Part shown: one piece after another, positions 23,621 through 35,581 of the stretch
Layout of the letters: each line of letters starts with the position of its first letter
Numbering within the stretch: the first letter of the stretch is position 1
Source of the DNA: Mycoplasmopsis pulmonis
Lineage (GTDB): Bacteria > Bacillota_I > Bacilli_A > Mycoplasmatales > Metamycoplasmataceae
Direction of reading: 5' to 3'
NCBI RefSeq assembly: GCF_900660575.1
Contig: NZ_LR215008.1
Location: 887,508 to 951,507, forward strand
DNA length: 64,000 nt
Program-made: the position numbers and the translations under genes
The notes under the pieces: generated by a model
Databases searched by the model: none
Seen by the model: the letters and a program-made list of their open reading frames with translations, nothing else
What the model was told of the DNA's origin: nothing

Positions 23621-25058
23621 TTTTAATTTGATCCACTATATTTTGATAATCATTTTTATCTAAAAATTGCCTAATGGAATAAATATTGGCTATAGAGTTT
23701 TTTTCTTTTACTTTTTCAACTAAATGATTAATTGTAATAATGTTTTTTTCTTGGCCATCTAAATTAGAAATTGACTTATTACTTACTTTTATATTGTTGA
23801 TATTATTATTTTTTAAAATGTTTTTAAAGATTGTAGCTCCCATTGCAGATGAACCCATTCCTGCAATACAAACAAAAATAAATTCATATTCTTTTTTGTT
23901 GTCAATTTTTAATTTATTTGCTTTACTTTCTTGCAAAGCACTTTCCAAAGTTTTTTCTTTAGTTACTTTTTTATTTTTCTTGAAAATTCTGTCAAAAGCC
24001 AAAATCATTGAGCTAACAAAAAGTGATACAAGAGCTGAACTTAAAATTCCTAGAGTTAATCCCACCAAATCATTTGCACTTTTATTAACTTGAATATAAG
24101 CTGCAATTATTGATCCTGGAGAAACAGGAGCTAAAGCTCCAACATTAAAAATTTGAAAAATCAAATTCCCAATTGCTCCTCCTGCAATAGTTGAAACTAT
24201 CAATACTGGTTTTAGTAAAACAAAAGGAAAATAAACTTCATGAATTCCACCAAACAAATGAATTGGACTCGAACTAATAGCTTGTGTTCTTACATTTTTA
24301 TCTTCTTTTTTACCAAAAATAATTCAAGCTATTAAAACACCCAAACCAGGGCCTGGATTTGACTCTAACAAGAATAAAATTGATTTACCTTTTTCTAAAA
24401 CTTCTGATTGTCCAAGCATTGTAAAAACACCATGATTAATGGCATTGTTTAAAAATAAAACTTTTGCAGGTTCTACAACAATTGCCAATATTGGATAAAG
24501 CTTATATTTTTGCATTCCATCAACCATATATGAAAGAGCTAAATTTAAATAACCTATTACATATATTGACAGATAAAAAGTAGGAAAAAGTAAGATAAAA
24601 CCAATAATTACTAATGAAAAATTATTAACAAGCATTTCATAGCCAGGTTTTATTTTACTAATTCAAAATTTTTCAAGATGTTTAAGTATAAAAGCTGCTA
24701 GAGGAGCAAAAATCATAGAAGCTAAAATCATTGGTGAGCTTGATTTAGCTATTGCAATAAAATCTTGAGATTGCCCTGCTGCAATTGCAGCTATTGAAAC
24801 AAGAGCTCCTATAACTGCTCCTCTATGTTGATAAACTTTTTTTCCACCTAAATAAGCAATTAAAACTGGTATTACATAAACAATTCCAGTACCCACCATA
24901 GTTGCTAGAGTTGCATTAGGAATTCAACCAGTTGGTATAAAAAAAGAAGTAAGTAAACCTCATGCTATAAAGATACCAATAATAGGCATAATCATAGATG
25001 AAAGTGATGCACCAAAAATTTGAATTTTAACCTTAGCTTTTTTTAAAAATAAATTCAT
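23607..25058 (-). CDS. mtlA: PTS mannitol transporter subunit IICB
   Basis: A 483-residue membrane permease that imports mannitol and phosphorylates it. The IIC domain contains the conserved GGIHE motif and NHGVF. The IIB domain begins near residue 375 with VCIAGMGSSAMGA, whose Cys is the phosphorylation site. The IIA domain is not fused and no mtlF lies in the window, so it must be encoded elsewhere. ATG at 25058 has AGAAGGT eight bases upstream. It shares a 25-bp divergent intergenic region with an RpiR-type regulator, which probably controls it. Confidence 0.92.
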
Positions 25059-25070
25059 ATTACCTTCTTA

Positions 25071-25076
25071 TATAAT
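25071..25076 (+). promoter_or_regulatory. TATAAT -10 box; predicted leaderless regulator mRNA
   Basis: A perfect TATAAT lies seven bases before the ATG at 25084, so transcription should begin at the start codon. The 25-bp gap also has to hold the mtlA ribosome-binding site on the other strand, so the two genes could interfere with or be controlled through the same short region. Confidence 0.55.
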
Positions 25077-25083
25077 TAAGCTA

Positions 25084-25857
25084 ATGCATGTTCATAACAC
25101 TTTAGATAAACTAAAAAATTTCTCTAATCAGAATATAAATTTAGTACATAAAACAATTGCAAATTTTTTGATTAATAATTTGTTTCAAATAACCAAACTT
25201 AAAATCAAAGATGTAGCTTTAGGTTCTAATTGTTCTCAATCTTCAGTTATTAATTTTGTTAAAAAAATGAAGTGCAATTCTTTTAAAGAAATGCTTTTTA
25301 AAATTGACTATGATTATTCATTTGTGACAATTAAAAAAGAAGATTTTCAAGATGAAAAAACTCAAATAGTAAAGTGAAAAAATTACAATAATTTAATTGC
25401 TGAAAATATTGATTTTATTTACAAAAATTACTATTTAGAAATTATTAAAATTGTTGGACTTTTAAAAAGAAAAAATAAAATTTTTCTTTTTGGAAAAGGC
25501 TCTAACATTGAGCTTCTTTCTATCTTTGGTCAATACTTAAATAAAAAAGAATTTATTAGCATTTATTCCTATGATATTGACATCCAAGAAAAATACATTG
25601 ACTTAGTAGATCAAGAGAGTTTTTGCTTTTTCTTTAGCTTTAGTGGAAATACCAAAAAGATAGTAGAATTTGCCAATAAGGCAAAAGAGAAAAAAGCTTT
25701 TATTATTCACTTTAGTGCTAATCCAAATTCAGAGATAATCAAAGTTTGTAATATTTTTTTATTAGTCAAAAATAATGAAGATGTTTTATATGATCACACC
25801 AATGCAAGAATAAGTTTTCTTTACATTATTATGAACATCATTAACTTACTAAAATAG
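25084..25857 (+). CDS. MurR/RpiR family transcriptional regulator
   Basis: A 257-residue regulator. The N-terminal 80 residues form an RpiR-type helix-turn-helix (KIKDVALGSNCSQSSVINFV). The C-terminal half is a SIS sugar-phosphate-binding domain, with FLFGKGSN and FSFSGNTKKIV as ligand loops. Divergent placement next to mtlA suggests it senses a phosphorylated sugar, perhaps mannitol 1-phosphate or fructose 6-phosphate, and regulates the mannitol operon. That role is inference from position. No Shine-Dalgarno is visible. Confidence 0.85.
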
Positions 25858-26192
25858 ATTGGAGTTTTACCTCCACTTTAATCTTATTTTTAAAAAAATT
25901 CAAAAAATCAAAGCATGTTTTTTTACACAAAAAATAAAAAAATTCACATGTCTAAACATGTCAAATCTATCTATGTTTTAATAAAAAAATAATGATAATT
26001 TTTTACATGAAAAAAGCTTATTTATTTTTAAAAATACATGTTTTTTAAAGTCATAATTTTTTGATGATTTTGCAGCCAAATTAACTTTTAATTACTTTTA
26101 AAAAAGTTATTTTGATATGCAAAAATTAAATGAATATTTATTTAAAAAAACTAAAAAAACAAGAGCAAAAAATAGAAGTTTTTTGCATAAAA
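25858..26192. other. Intergenic A/T-rich stretch, no gene recognised
   Basis: A short TGGAG/CTCCA hairpin follows the regulator. The rest is A/T-rich with several ACATG words, including ACATGTCTAAACATGT near 25957, and no reading frame or decayed gene that I can identify. Confidence 0.4.
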
Positions 26193-26232
26193 AAACAAGT
26201 GTGTTTTTTTGAATTTTAAAAACACACTTGTT
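26193..26232 (-). terminator. Strong, probably bidirectional terminator
   Basis: AAACAAGTGTGTTTTT pairs with AAAAACACACTTGTTT, a 16-bp stem with an 8-nt loop. It lies 41 bp past the stop of the DUF3137 gene. Confidence 0.8.
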
Positions 26233-26273
26233 TAAAAGTAAAGATTATTTTTTGGATTTTTTGAGCAAATTAA

Positions 26274-28003
26274 CTATTTTAAAACTCTATATAAAAATCC
26301 ATCAATTACATGTACTTTTTTATCCTTTGAATTAGCTATGGGATTTTTTATTTGGTCAATTCAATTAAGTAATTTAATATCTTGGCTATCTTTTAAATCA
26401 TCTGAATTAGCAAGTATTTCAACTATGCTTTTTTTAGATACTGGAATATATTCAACTCATTTAACTGGAACACTATAAAATCTTCCATTAGCAGCTAATA
26501 CAGAAACATAATCAACTCTATTAACAGTTTTATAACCATAAGCCATTACTTCAAAACTATCAATGTATTCATTTTCACTAGATATATATTTTGTTTTTAA
26601 AATGTTTTGAGTTGATGAGTGTTCATGTTTTAAAAGTTTAACTTCCATTCCATTTGCAAGTGATTCATGTTCATATCATGAATAATTTGCATCATAATTA
26701 TTTTCATAGATGTAATCTTGAGTTTTAAATTGAGCATATAAAGGTATTGATAATAAAGGAGCAAAAGAAAAATAAAGATGCTTAAAGTAATCATTGTTTT
26801 TATTAATAAAATCTGATTTTATTTTTTCAAAACTATAGTGAAAATAATTGTCTTTTCTATGGTCAATATTTAAATCTTCCATGTGAGAAGCTTTTATTTT
26901 GTTGATCATTTTATTTTTAGAAAAATAAAAATCATCTCCATAACCTACTTTGTTATCCAAAATAAGCTCTTGCATTTGTCTTTGTGCAAGTGGAGTAAAA
27001 AGCATTCTATATTCTTTTTCATTGTCTCTATTTAAAGCATTAAATAAAACCTCAAAATCATTGTTGCCAAGGAAGTAAATCCACTATTTTCTTTTTCCAA
27101 TTTTGATAAATTTTTAGTTGATGATTTAATGATTTTTTCAACTTGCCATTGGTTTTTTAAATGCATGTTTGAGGCATATCTTGAAAATGATAAATTAGGA
27201 GCTGCTTCACTAGCAAATATAAGAGTTTTGTCACTTTTATAAAATGGACAAGGTTTTTTTAAAGTTGCTACTAAAGTTTGGGTGTGTGTAGTGTTATCTT
27301 TTGTTCTATATCTAATTGTTTTTGTTCCTTTATAAACCTTTGTTCCTAATTCATGATTTAATTCTTGAACAATAAAAAAGGGATTGCCTAATATCTCTCC
27401 TGAATATACTTTTTGAATTGATGTGTTATTGTCATAATTTTGACTTTGGAAGTTATATTTATTAACTAAAAGAGACATTTTTTTGTTTGAAAAATAATCA
27501 TCAAAATGCACAATTTCAAAAGTTTTTGAAAATAATTGATTAGCCATTTTAGGTTCAAGAAGTTTACTCAAAGGTGCCATCTTTTTTATTAGTTCATTTT
27601 CTTTTTTTTCTACTGCTTTTTGGAAGTTTAAAATTTGTGATTTAAGTTGGTTAATTTTAAAATTAACAAAGATAATAATACCTAGTGAAATTAAAATAAT
27701 AGAAACTGAAATTGCAATTACTGCTACAGTTGTATATACAAGAAGAATTACCAAAGAAATAAAAGGAATAACAAGAAGAAAAAACACTAAAAATTTATAA
27801 GATTTTACAGAACTTTCATAACTAGCTAATTTTTCTTTTTCTTCTAGTAAAAGTTTATTTTCTTGAATGTTTTCTTCAATATTAATATTAGAGTCTTTAA
27901 CTAATTTATCAAAAAGATCTACTACATTTTTATTGTGTTTTTCTTTATAAACACTATTATATTTTTGCACTAAATCACTTAGTTCAATTTCTTGTGATCT
28001 CAA
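26274..28003 (-). pseudogene. DUF3137-like membrane protein with a frameshift
   Basis: The first frame runs from 28003 to TAA at 27032 (323 residues): a coiled N-terminus, two adjacent membrane helices at about residues 68-113, then a domain ending at NSGFTSLATM. The minus-1 frame continues from about 27070 (GNNDFEVLFNAL, MLFTPLAQRQMQEL) to TAG at 26274. Together they give the F-x-x-x-F ... LLTP pattern of DUF3137 proteins, so a single-base change near 27065-27085 has split one gene. TTG at 28003 is the only usable start. It follows lemA, a common pairing in mycoplasmas, but with a terminator between. Function is unknown. A sequencing error is an alternative explanation. Confidence 0.7.
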
Positions 28004-28132
28004 GTTTATATTCTCTCTTTCTATTTTTTGCTTTTTTATATTTTATTCATTATATAAAAGTTTTTTTAAAATCTATTTTAACTTTGTTTTTTACAAGCTT
28101 AATTTTAGTTTTATAAAAAGCTAAAATTACAA

Positions 28133-28162
28133 AAAAATCCAGCTCTTTCTAAGTTGGATTTT
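28133..28162 (-). terminator. Terminator after lemA
   Basis: AAATCCA and TGGATTT enclose a partly paired CTTAGAAAGAGC loop, followed by T residues on the minus strand. Confidence 0.65.
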
Positions 28163-28172
28163 GATTTTTTAA

Positions 28173-28847
28173 TTAAAAGAAATGTAGCTTTTCTTTTACT
28201 TCTTTTGAAGCCATAAATGGAATTCTAGTTGTATAGCCATATTTTGCAGCAACAATTTTTTTAGTAGGTCATTCAAAAATCATTGCATTCCATCTAAAAA
28301 CAACATCATTGTAAAGTTCTCTAGCAGCCGTTACTTCTTTTTGTAAATAACTATTTTGTTGCATAGCATCTCTTAGTGTATTTTGAGCTTTTAACTCAGG
28401 GTAGGCTTCAAAGGCTAAGTTGATTTGTCTACCAAAGTTATTTAAATTTGATTGAAGCTCATCTGTTGAAAAATTATTTGAAACAATGGCCTTGTTAGCT
28501 CCACTTCTATATAGGCTAACTTTTTCCATAACTTCTTTGTCTAAATTAATTGATTTTTCAACAATTCTAGCTGCATTTTCCAGGATGTGAAAGCGTTGTT
28601 CTTGGTAGTTATCAATTTGTGAAGCATGATGTTGAATTTTTTGTTGAACTTGGTCTAGTTCTTTTTTGGCATTGATTTTCATAAATAAAAAAACTAGTCC
28701 AGGAATAATAAAAAGAGACCATAAAATAATTTCAAAAACAAGAGATCCTCTACCAACTTCTACAGCTAGTTTTTTGTCAATAACATGAACTGCTCTTCCT
28801 TGGTCATTTTTGTGTTCTAGATCTAACTCTGATAGTTCATTTGCCAT
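28173..28847 (-). CDS. LemA family protein
   Basis: A 224-residue protein with one membrane segment (about residues 35-57) and a long helical domain after it. NAARIVEKSINLDKEVM, NLNNFGRQINLAFEAYPELK and the C-terminal ELYNDVVFRWN belong to the LemA family, which has a four-helix coiled fold of unknown biochemical role. AAAGGAATAT before ATG 28847 fixes the start. It stands before the DUF3137 gene on the same strand; the pair is often found together. Confidence 0.88.
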
Positions 28848-28991
28848 ATATTCCTTTCTAAAATTAATAGTTTTATCTTCTTGGGTGTTGATGTAAATTT
28901 AATACATATTTAAGATTATATTTTAATAAAAAGTTTTCTTGTTAAATAAAAGTTTTCTTTGATTTAAAAAAAATAAAAAAGCTAATAAAAA

Positions 28992-29009
28992 ACAAGCACA
29001 AAGGCTTGT
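28992..29009 (-). terminator. Terminator after ldh
   Basis: ACAAGC and GCTTGT pair around CACAAAG-type loop sequence with T runs on the minus strand, 33 bp after the ldh stop. Confidence 0.6.
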
Positions 29010-29041
29010 AAAAAATAATTAGGTATTTTTTTAATTTAAGA

Positions 29042-29989
29042 TTAGAAACTAATTTCTTTTTGAACGTCGTCTCAGTGTTTTTTAAGGTTAATAGCTGATT
29101 CATCAAAAGCTTTTTGTTCAGCTGGAGAAAGGTCGTAGTTTTTAACTTCTTCTCATCCATTTTCTCCTAAAATAGCTGGGCGAGAAATGTAAATTCCTCC
29201 ACCAGGTTTTGACTCATCTAAGTAAATTCCAATTGGGAAAATTCTTCTTTGGTTATATAGAACTGACTCAGCCATTTCAGCAACTGATGCACCAATACCA
29301 AAGTATGTAGATCTTTTTCTGTTGATGATTTCATAAGCTTCTTTATATGTTTTTTCTGAAATCCATTTTAGATCATCTTCAGTTAGAGCTTTTGATTTTA
29401 AGAAATCATCAAGTCTTGAAAATCCAATTTGCATTCTTGAGAAAACAACAACTGATTTGTCACCGTGTTCACCAATAACAAATCCATGAACTGAGTTTGT
29501 AGGAACTCCTGTTTTTTCTGATAAGAATTTTCTAAATCTTGAAGTATCTAGGAATGTTCCTGATGACATAACTTTTTCTTTAGGGAAGTTTGTAACTTTT
29601 TGGAATACAGTAGCTAGAATGTCAACTGGGTTTGAAGTAACAATTGTAAATCCATTGAATCCACTTTTTTTAATTTCAAGTGCAATGTCTTTCATAATTT
29701 TTGAATTGTCAGCAATCATTTCAAGTCTAGTTTCACCTTGTTTTTGTGGTCTACCAGCTGCAACAATTAATAAATCTGCGCCTTTAGCATCTGCATATGT
29801 TCCAGTTCTAATTTTAGATCCTGTTGTTGAGTTTAGAGCAATGGCATCACTCATATCCATAGCATGTCCTTTGGCAAACTCTGTGTTAATGTCAATTAAA
29901 ACATACTCAGCGTCAATTCCTTTGGTAATCATTGTGTAAACTACTGTTACACCAACGTTTCCTGTACCAATTAAAACAACTTTTTTCAT
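29042..29989 (-). CDS. ldh: L-lactate dehydrogenase
   Basis: A 315-residue NAD-dependent enzyme reducing pyruvate to L-lactate and regenerating NAD for glycolysis. The Rossmann motif is GTGNVGVT at residues 8-15. The mobile loop has QKQGETRLEM with the catalytic Arg. TSNPVDILA, DTSRFR and GEHGDKSVV with the catalytic His are all present. AAGGAGA lies four bases upstream of ATG. It is transcribed alone, next to the pyruvate dehydrogenase genes that compete for the same substrate. Confidence 0.95.
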
Positions 29990-30123
29990 GTTTCTCCTTA
30001 AATAAAATATTTAAATAATAGTCATTTTGTATGATAGTTTTTTGAAAAAAACATCATAGCTCAATTATATATCCAAACATTTAGCTTTCTTATTAAATGG
30101 CCATCTAAATGGGCAAAATATGA

Positions 30124-30163
30124 AAAAAAAAGCCATATTTTTTATATTTTGGCTTTTTTTTAT
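30124..30163 (-). terminator. Terminator after pdhD
   Basis: AAAAAAGCC pairs with GGCTTTTTT around an A/T loop, with a long T run on the minus strand, 18 bp beyond the pdhD stop. Confidence 0.75.
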
Positions 30164-30180
30164 TTTTTTAAATAAATTTA

Positions 30181-32064
30181 TTATTTTTTGTGTTTTTCAA
30201 TATTTAACTTTGGAGAAAGAGCTCTAGCTGCTTCTCAAACAATTTCACCATATGTAGGGTGTGGGTGAATTGTAGCTGCAATTTCAAAAACAGAAATTTC
30301 ATTATCCATTGCTAAAACAATTTCAGCTATGTAATCAGTTGAGTTTTTACCTATAATGTGACAACCAAGAATTCTTCCGTATTTTTTATCAACAACTAGT
30401 TGAACAAATCCATTACCTTCACTTGAAGCAAGAGCTTTTCCTAGAGTTGAAAAGCTATATTTTGAAGTTACAACATCATAACCTGCTTCTTTAGCTTGTT
30501 GTTCTGTTAGACCAACAAAGGCAATTTCTGGTTTTGTATAAATACATCCAGGAATTTCTTGTTTTGGATAAACTTCTTCTTCACCAACAATGCTCTCAAC
30601 TACTCTAATAGCATGTCTATAAGCCACATGAGCTAACATGTTTTTCCCAGTAACATCACCGATGGCATAAACATTTTCAACGTTTGTCATTAATTTATCA
30701 TCAACGATAATTTCGTTTCTTTGACCAATTTCAATTCCAACTTCACCAGCATTTAAAGGTGTTGGTATTCTACCAACGGCTGCTAGGATTTTGTCAAATT
30801 TCATTGATTCTTCTTTACCACCTACTTCAAAAAATAGTTGATTTTTTTCAATTTTTGTTGTTGAAGCATTAAATTTAAATTCAACTCCGTATTTTTTAAG
30901 GTGATTTGTAAGTTCGGTTTTAATCTCTTTTGCAAGAGGAGCATTAGCTAAAATTGCATCTGTGTTTTGAATAATAGTAACTTTAGTTCCTGCCATAGCA
31001 AAAACTTCAGCAAATTCAACTCCGATAACTCCAGCTCCAATAATTCCTAGAGTTTCAGGTAGATGTGAATCTAAATTAATTAACTTGTCACTTGAAAGAA
31101 CAACTTCATCTTTATAAGCTTGTTCAAAACCAGGAAGATTTAGTTTTCTATCAAGAGAACCAGTAGCTATAATAATGTTTTTTCCGCGGTATACTTTTCC
31201 ATTAACTTCTAGTTCATGAGAACCAACAAATTTAGCCTCTCCTTCAATAGAAGTTGCTTTAGCAGCTTTCATTAAGAATTTAACACCACCAACAATTTTG
31301 TCAACAACGCTTTTTTTGTTTTTCTGAATGTTAATTCATGTTTTTTGTCTATCAATTTTTAGTGCTTTAAAATCGGCTACAATTCCATTGTGTTCATGTG
31401 AGTGTTCTAAATTGTAAAGCTCTTCAGTTGCATGTAGAAGTGCTTTAGTTGGAATACATCCAACATTAAGACAAACTCCACCTCAATATTGTTTTTCAAT
31501 AATTAAAGTTTTTAGCCCATATTTACCAGCTTCTTCAGCTGCTAAATATCCACCAGGACCAGCTCCAATTACAATTACATCATATTCAGCCTCAACAGCA
31601 CCTGTATAAGCTTTTCCAGCTACTTTTCCAGCTACACTTGGAGCAGCAACAGCTGCTGGTGCAGGAGCTGCAACAGGAGCAGGAGCAGGACTAGGAGCTG
31701 CCGCTGCAGCTGAGCCTCCTGGTTTTCTTCTTCTAGATCCAAATAAATCACCAGCTGAAGATTTGTGCTCTTCAGCGGCTGGTTTAGCTTCAGCGGCAGC
31801 TGGTTCAGGAGAGTCACTTGCAGGTCCTGAACCATCATCGATTCAGAAAATTTCTTCACCAACATGGACAGTTCCACCTAGTTCAAATAAAATTTTGTTA
31901 ATAACTCCACCTGTAGGAGAAGGAATGTCACTTGTAATTTTATCTGTTTCAACAGAAAAAAGAGAGTCTCCTTCTTTAACTGTATCACCAAGTTTTACGT
32001 AAATTTCAGCTACTTTTCCTTCGTGAAGTCCTTCACCGATATCAGCGAATTTAAATTTATACAT
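30181..32064 (-). CDS. pdhD: Dihydrolipoyl dehydrogenase (E3) with N-terminal lipoyl domain
   Basis: A 627-residue flavoprotein reoxidising dihydrolipoamide in the pyruvate dehydrogenase complex. Residues 1-80 are a complete lipoyl domain with Lys42 in [10 protein letters not shown] flexible linker rich in Ala and Pro follows (about 80-145). The E3 part has VIGAGPGGY, the redox-active [11 protein letters not shown], the NAD motif [19 protein letters not shown], and the C-terminal HPHPT with the active-site His. ATG 32064 follows AGGAG that overlaps the end of pdhC. As E2 has no lipoyl domain here, this one probably serves the whole complex. Confidence 0.95.
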
Positions 32065-32066
32065 AA

Positions 32067-33014
32067 TTAAAATACTCCTAAAATTTCAGGTTGTTCAAGT
32101 AGAGATTTAACTTTTGAGATAAATTTACCCATTGTAGCTCCGTCAATTCATCTATGGTCAGCTGCTATAGTAATTCACATTACTTTTCCAGGAACTGCAG
32201 CTCCATTTTTTCAGTAAACTTTATCAACAATTGCTCCAACTCCTGCAATGGCAAGTTCTGGATAGTTAATAACTGGAGTTCCAAATAATGATCCAACTGA
32301 ACCATAGTTAGTAATTGTAAAAGTAGCCCCTGACATATCAGCTGGTTTAATAGTTTTTGTTCTAGCAAGATTTGCTAGTCTAATTATTTCTTGAGAAAAC
32401 TCAACTAAATTTAAGCTTTGTGCATTTTTAATAACAGGAACCATTAAACCATGATCTGTATCAACTGCCACACCCAAATTAACTGTGTCAGGATAGACAA
32501 GCTCTTCAGTTTTTTCATCATATTTAGCACCAAAGATTTGGAAATCTTTTATAGCAATAGCAATAGCTTTTAAGATAAAAGGTAAAAATGTTAATTTAAT
32601 ACCTGTTAGGTCTTTAACTTTTTCAACTACACTTTTTCTTAAATCTCATAATTTAGTCATATCTATTTCATGAACTAAGCTAACGTAGGCAACATTGTCT
32701 TGAGAGTTTTTCATAGCTCTAGCAATAGCTTTTCTAATGGTAGTAACTTTTTCTCTTCTAGCCTCTAGTTTTGCAACTTCTTTAGAAGGACTCACTGGTG
32801 CAGCAGCTGCCGCCGGAGCAGCTGCAGGAGCTGCACTAGTGGCAGCTGGAGCTGGAGCTGGCTCAGCTGCTTTAGGTGCATTTTGTTGTTCAGCAATAAA
32901 TTTTAGAACATCAGATTCTAAAATTTTTCCATCATGACCACTACCTTTAATTAAAGATATGTCAACTTGTTTTTCTTTTGCTAGTCTTCTAGCAATTGGA
33001 GAAATTAGTGCCAT
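32067..33014 (-). CDS. pdhC: Dihydrolipoamide acetyltransferase (E2) without lipoyl domain
   Basis: A 315-residue core enzyme that transfers acetyl groups to CoA. It starts directly at the peripheral subunit-binding domain (ISPIARRLAKEKQVD, then IKGSGHDGKI), followed by an Ala-Pro linker and the catalytic domain ending with ADHRWIDGA. The usual one to three N-terminal lipoyl domains are absent, and the upstream 180 bp encode none. The ATG at 33014 follows a good Shine-Dalgarno, so this is not a truncated call. It is the first gene of the pdhCD unit. Confidence 0.93.
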
Positions 33015-33129
33015 TTCTCTTCCTTTCTTATTTTTGTTTTAATTAAAAGAATTAATTTATGAATTTTAACTTAATGTAAAAAGCGTTAACATTTTAACAC
33101 TTTATTAAAAGTTTAGTTTATAAAAATAA

Positions 33130-33165
33130 AAAAGTGGAAAATTTTTTACAACTTTCTACTTTTTT
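33130..33165 (-). terminator. Terminator after pdhB
   Basis: AAAAGT-GAAA pairs with TTTC-ACTTTT with T residues on the minus strand, separating pdhAB from pdhCD. Confidence 0.65.
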
Positions 33166-33198
33166 ATCTAAATTCTATTATTTAGTTAATTGAAACAA

Positions 33199-34196
33199 TT
33201 ACTCTTCTCGTTCCATTACTTTTTTAATTGCATCTGCAATTCTTTCAGGACTTAGAGCGTGGTATTGTTCACCTTTTGCTAAAGGAACTGTAATGTCTCA
33301 ACCTGTAAGTCTTGCAAGAGGAGTTTTAATGTAGTCTCCTGCTTCTTCTGAAACTCTAGCCATAATTTCAGCTGACACTGAAAATGATCTAACAGCTTCA
33401 TGAACAACTAGCAATCTACCAGTTTTTTTGAAAGATTCAATAATTGTCTCTGAATCAAGAGGTGAAATAGTTCTTAAGTCAATCAATTCAATGCTGTATT
33501 CTTTACCTTCTTCATCTAGTAAGTCCATAGCTTTGATTGTATCGTGAACTTGTGCACCGTAAGTTACAAGAGTAAGATCATCTCCTTCATAAATTACGTT
33601 TGCTTTACCAATTTCAACTGTATATCTTCCAGCTGGAATTTCTTGTTTAAATGATCTATAAATTCTTTTGTGTTCTAAGAAAACAACTGGATCTGGATCT
33701 TCAATAGCTGCAATCATTAATCCTTTTGTGTCATATGGATTAGATGGCATAACAACTTTTAATCCTGGTATGTGAGAATATAGAGCTTCGATTGCCTCAG
33801 AGTGGTGTTCTAGAGCTCTAACTTGACCTCCCATAGGCATTCTTAATACCATAGGTACTGAGAATCTTCCTCTTGATCTATTTCTATATCTAGCAGCATG
33901 TACCATTAATTGTTGGAAAGCTGGATATGAAAATCCTTGGAATTGAATTTCAACGATTGGTTTTAGTCCATAAATAGCAGCACCAACCCCAACACCTGTT
34001 TGACTAGCTTCGGCAATAGGAGAGTCTCAAACTCTTTCTTCACCATATTTTTTTTGAAGTCCGGCAGTAGCTCTAAAAACCCCACCTTCAAATCCTGCAT
34101 CTTGACCATAAAGAACAATAGTTTTATCTTCTTCCATCTTTACGTCAATAGCGTTAGTTAAAGCTTCAATGTTATTTAAAGTTAATTTGTCAGACA

Positions 34197-34197
<1 letters not shown>
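33199..34197 (-). CDS. pdhB: Pyruvate dehydrogenase E1 component, beta subunit
   Basis: A 332-residue subunit of the thiamine-diphosphate enzyme that decarboxylates pyruvate. It has the conserved YGQDAGFEGGVFRAT, DSPIAEASQTGVGVGAA, RMPMGGQVRALEHHSEA and GADDLTLVTYG-like segments of the family. A very strong Shine-Dalgarno, AAGGAGGT, lies inside the end of pdhA, whose stop overlaps this ATG as TAATG. Confidence 0.95.
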
Positions 34198-35303
<1,106 letters not shown>

Positions 35304-35554
35304 ATTTTCCTTTCGTATAAATATATTTAAATTTAATTAAATTAAATAATTAAATTGGCCAAAATTAAATTGTTTGTCCGCTATGTATCGAATAAACAAT
35401 TTACCTTTTTATTATAAGGGAATTTAATAATTTGCTATTGTAAAAATGGCCAAATACACAAGGCTTGCAAATTTTTGCCACATTTTAAAAAAGTTTTTAA
35501 AATTTTCAAGTTTAAGGTTAAAATTAATATTTTCTTATCAAAAAAATAAAACAA
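35304..35554 (-). promoter_or_regulatory. pdhA promoter and leader with 5' stem-loop
   Basis: On the minus strand TATAAT (35416-35411) is followed at once by AAATTGTTT (35402-35394) and, 18 bases later, AAACAATTT (35375-35367). The transcript would therefore begin with a 9-bp stem whose loop holds an unusually GC-rich GATACATAGCGGAC. TGGCCA occurs at about 35355 and again upstream of the -10 at about 35448. It may be a regulatory leader; this is inference. No gene is visible here. Confidence 0.4.
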
Positions 35555-35576
35555 AAGCTAGCCAAAAGCTAGCTTA
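35555..35576 (-). terminator. Terminator after degV
   Basis: AAGCTAG and CTAGCTT pair around CCAAAAG, followed by a T-rich stretch on the minus strand. Confidence 0.7.
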
Positions 35577-35581
35577 TTTTT

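Noticed and set aside
25957..25975. ACATGT repeats as a CRISPR or operator array
   Set aside because: Only a few short copies, without regular spacing or spacers; most likely chance in A/T-rich DNA.
29619..29939. Plus-strand frame inside ldh
   Set aside because: Antisense of the best-conserved part of lactate dehydrogenase.
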